The position numbers were made by a program, and so were the translations under genes. Source: Priapulus caudatus (Eukaryota > Priapulida > Priapulimorpha > Priapulimorphida > Priapulidae). From it: 34,079 bases of DNA. The stretch is taken from positions 16,438 to 50,516 of the forward strand of contig NW_014578094.1 in assembly GCF_000485595.1 (NCBI RefSeq). The letters run 5' to 3'. The notes beneath the pieces are model-generated. The model saw nothing but the letters and a program-made list of their open reading frames with translations. It searched no databases and had not been told where the DNA came from. This document shows positions 32,654-34,079 of the stretch, piece after piece (positions within the stretch are counted from its first letter, which is position 1; each line of letters begins with the position of its first letter).

Positions 32654-32711
32654 TCAAGAGCGCATAAAGAAGGTTATCTTCTTATATATTACCTTCTTTA
32701 TACGCTCTTGA
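32654..32711. mobile_element. Palindromic mini-element, best preserved copy
   Basis: Arms TCAAGAGCGCATAAAGAAGG and CCTTCTTTATACGCTCTTGA plus one further paired base, with a single mismatch, around a 16-bp AT-rich centre. TATGT flanks it exactly on both sides. 58 bp in all. Confidence 0.82.
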
Positions 32712-33066
32712 TATGTTCCATTTATTGCCCGTTCATAGTCCACCCAAACAATATAGGTTATTGTTTTCCAGCGGCTTGTTTTTAAGCAAATTTTAGTTTG
32801 TTAACTACCATATTGAAATTTGATCTTGAAAAAAACTATAACTGGTAACTATTTGGTTGTTTAACGTCCGAACTTCCTAATTAACTCTCCCGTGTACTAC
32901 TCAATAAAATGTACGGCGGCTTGACATGTCAAAGGATTGTTATAGACATCGTTAATCTATATAAAAAAATAGAGAAAGATTAGGTATTACTCAGGATAAA
33001 GTCGTACGATGTACAAATTCTATGTATGTACGACTACTTATATTCTACGTTATACTTACTCGCGAA

Positions 33067-33087
33067 ATGGCCGCCTCCGGCGGCCAT
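33067..33087. repeat. 9-bp GC-rich hairpin, 3-nt loop
   Basis: ATGGCCGCC, TCC, GGCGGCCAT. No following T-run. Confidence 0.85.
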
Positions 33088-33238
33088 ATTCGCTCGTTAC
33101 GCTGATGAGACTACGATGATTTCTCTAAATCCCGGCCCGATTCATAGTAATTTGTTAGTAAAATATTAACTTGATACGAAGACAATAATACAAGGATCCT
33201 GTTACTAACATAAAATTTTCTGTCCCGGTATTTTCATT

Positions 33239-33634
33239 TCTATATAAAACACTTTGTACACACCTTCTAATTCATTGTTTTTCTCTTCAAATTAAGGCTA
33301 ATATAATATACGGAACCCGCTTAATACGATTATTTTTCTTTGGCCCGTCAGTTTCGTACTAACGGGGTGCGACTGTAGTAATGAATAGTAGTAATTTAAT
33401 GAGGAGTTTAGGCCTTGCAGTAATTGTATCTATTTGTGAAGAATTTAACGCTACTAAAGTTCTTAATTATACATATAAACCTATATAAAATACCTTGTAC
33501 ACACCTTGTAATCCACAATTTTTTCTTTTTTAATTCGGGGCTAATGTTGAAGTGGTAAATACGAAACCCGCTTAATACAATTATTTTTCTTTGGCCCGTC
33601 AGTTTTCTACTAACGGGGTTTTACTATAGTAATG
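33239..33634. mobile_element. Two tandem pogo/Tigger-like transposon ends
   Basis: Two related units, about 33239-33385 and 33482-33632, share TTTGTACACACCTT, ACCCGCTTAATAC, ATTATTTTTCTTTGGCCCGT and CTAACGGGGT. On the reverse strand they begin CTACAGTCGCACCCCGTTAG, resembling the CAGT..AACCCCGTTAATACG terminal repeats of pogo/Tigger elements of the Tc1/mariner group. TA sits at the expected edge. No matching opposite end and no transposase were seen, so these are fragments or solo ends. Confidence 0.6.
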
Positions 33635-33725
33635 ATTCTTGTGGCAAAAAATGTAGGCAAACGCTTCGCAGTAATGGTTTATATCCTCCGCACGTAGTGT
33701 AGCGGAACGTATTGTTTTCCCGCGG

Positions 33726-33852
33726 TTTGTGTGTTTGTTTGTGTGTGTGTGTGTGTGTGTGCGTGTATGTTTGATGTGTGTATGTGTGTGTGTGAGTGTG
33801 TGTGCGTGTGCGTGCGCGTGCGTGTGCGTGTGCGTGTGCGTGTGCGTGTGTG
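33726..33852. repeat. (TG)n / (CGTG)n microsatellite
   Basis: TG array shifting to CGTGTG units and ending in TCTGTCTG. Confidence 0.97.
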
Positions 33853-33994
33853 TGTCTGTCTGTCTGCTCGATATTTTTGCAACCGTTAGAGGTAGAAACT
33901 TCACCAGAGCTGGACCTTAGAGGGCGGTGGAACCCTATTTATTTTGAGTGCCTTTCACTCAAGGTCAAGGGTCACAGGTTCACATTTGATGAAT

Positions 33995-33995
33995 G

Positions 33996-34066
<71 letters not shown>

Positions 34067-34079
34067 GGATAGATAGATA
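33995..34079. repeat. (GATA)n microsatellite at window end
   Basis: GATA array with one GATG variant, running off the window edge. Confidence 0.97.

Larger units (their letters stand above)
32226..33238. other. No gene recognised; CT-rich tract
   Basis: A CT-rich stretch at 32455-32570 gives serine/proline frames that are not credible genes. The mini-element at 32654 and the hairpin at 33067 are listed separately. Confidence 0.6.

Overview
The window looks like nuclear DNA of an animal, most likely a marine or early-branching invertebrate. It is AT-rich and carries spliced exons with GT/AG borders, long microsatellites, inverted-repeat transposon remnants and degenerate telomere-like arrays. 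No operon, bacterial gene, rRNA or tRNA is visible. The species cannot be fixed from the sequence. Families of metabotropic GABA-B-like receptors of this sort are known from sponges, placozoans and other invertebrates.

The only recognisable genes are plus-strand exons of GABA-B-receptor-like class C GPCRs, all from the extracellular ligand-binding (Venus flytrap) domain. Exons at 2982-3120, 4962-5027 and 5738-5932 join without frame breaks. The next expected exon is present twice: intact but out of order at 1985-2227, and broken by indels in the expected place at 6779-7028. Two weaker candidate exons for the region upstream of these lie at 313-465 and 810-894. A second gene copy seems to begin at 16638-16689 (and in a duplicate at 22327-22378) with a signal-peptide exon. 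That exon ends in the phase needed by the N-terminal domain exon at 29825-30063, and the join makes an Ala-Gly junction after the hydrophobic core. No seven-transmembrane exon was found.

Layout. 1-2950: blocks X and Y. 2951-6282: receptor exons, separated by a 570-bp GATA array. 6283-9771: noisy second copies of Y and X in swapped order. 9772-14087: no recognised gene. 14088-19803 and 19804-25583: a 5.7-kb direct tandem duplication holding the promoter-like region and first exon. 25214-27843: two non-autonomous DNA transposons. 29825-30063: receptor exon. 30939-32225: a compound repeat with a CATCC array. 33239-34079: pogo/Tigger-like ends and microsatellites.

The most unusual signal is a tiny palindromic element, about 33-63 bp. 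It is almost nothing but its own inverted repeat (arm consensus TCAAGAGCGTATAAAGAAGG). There are seven occurrences; two of them come from the tandem duplication, leaving five independent insertions. Four of those five are flanked by exact 5-bp AT-rich direct repeats (TAATA, TATTA, ATATA, TATGT), which indicates mobility. Much of the duplicated structure may be assembly artefact: the X'/Y' copies differ from X/Y mainly by small insertions, as in unpolished long reads.
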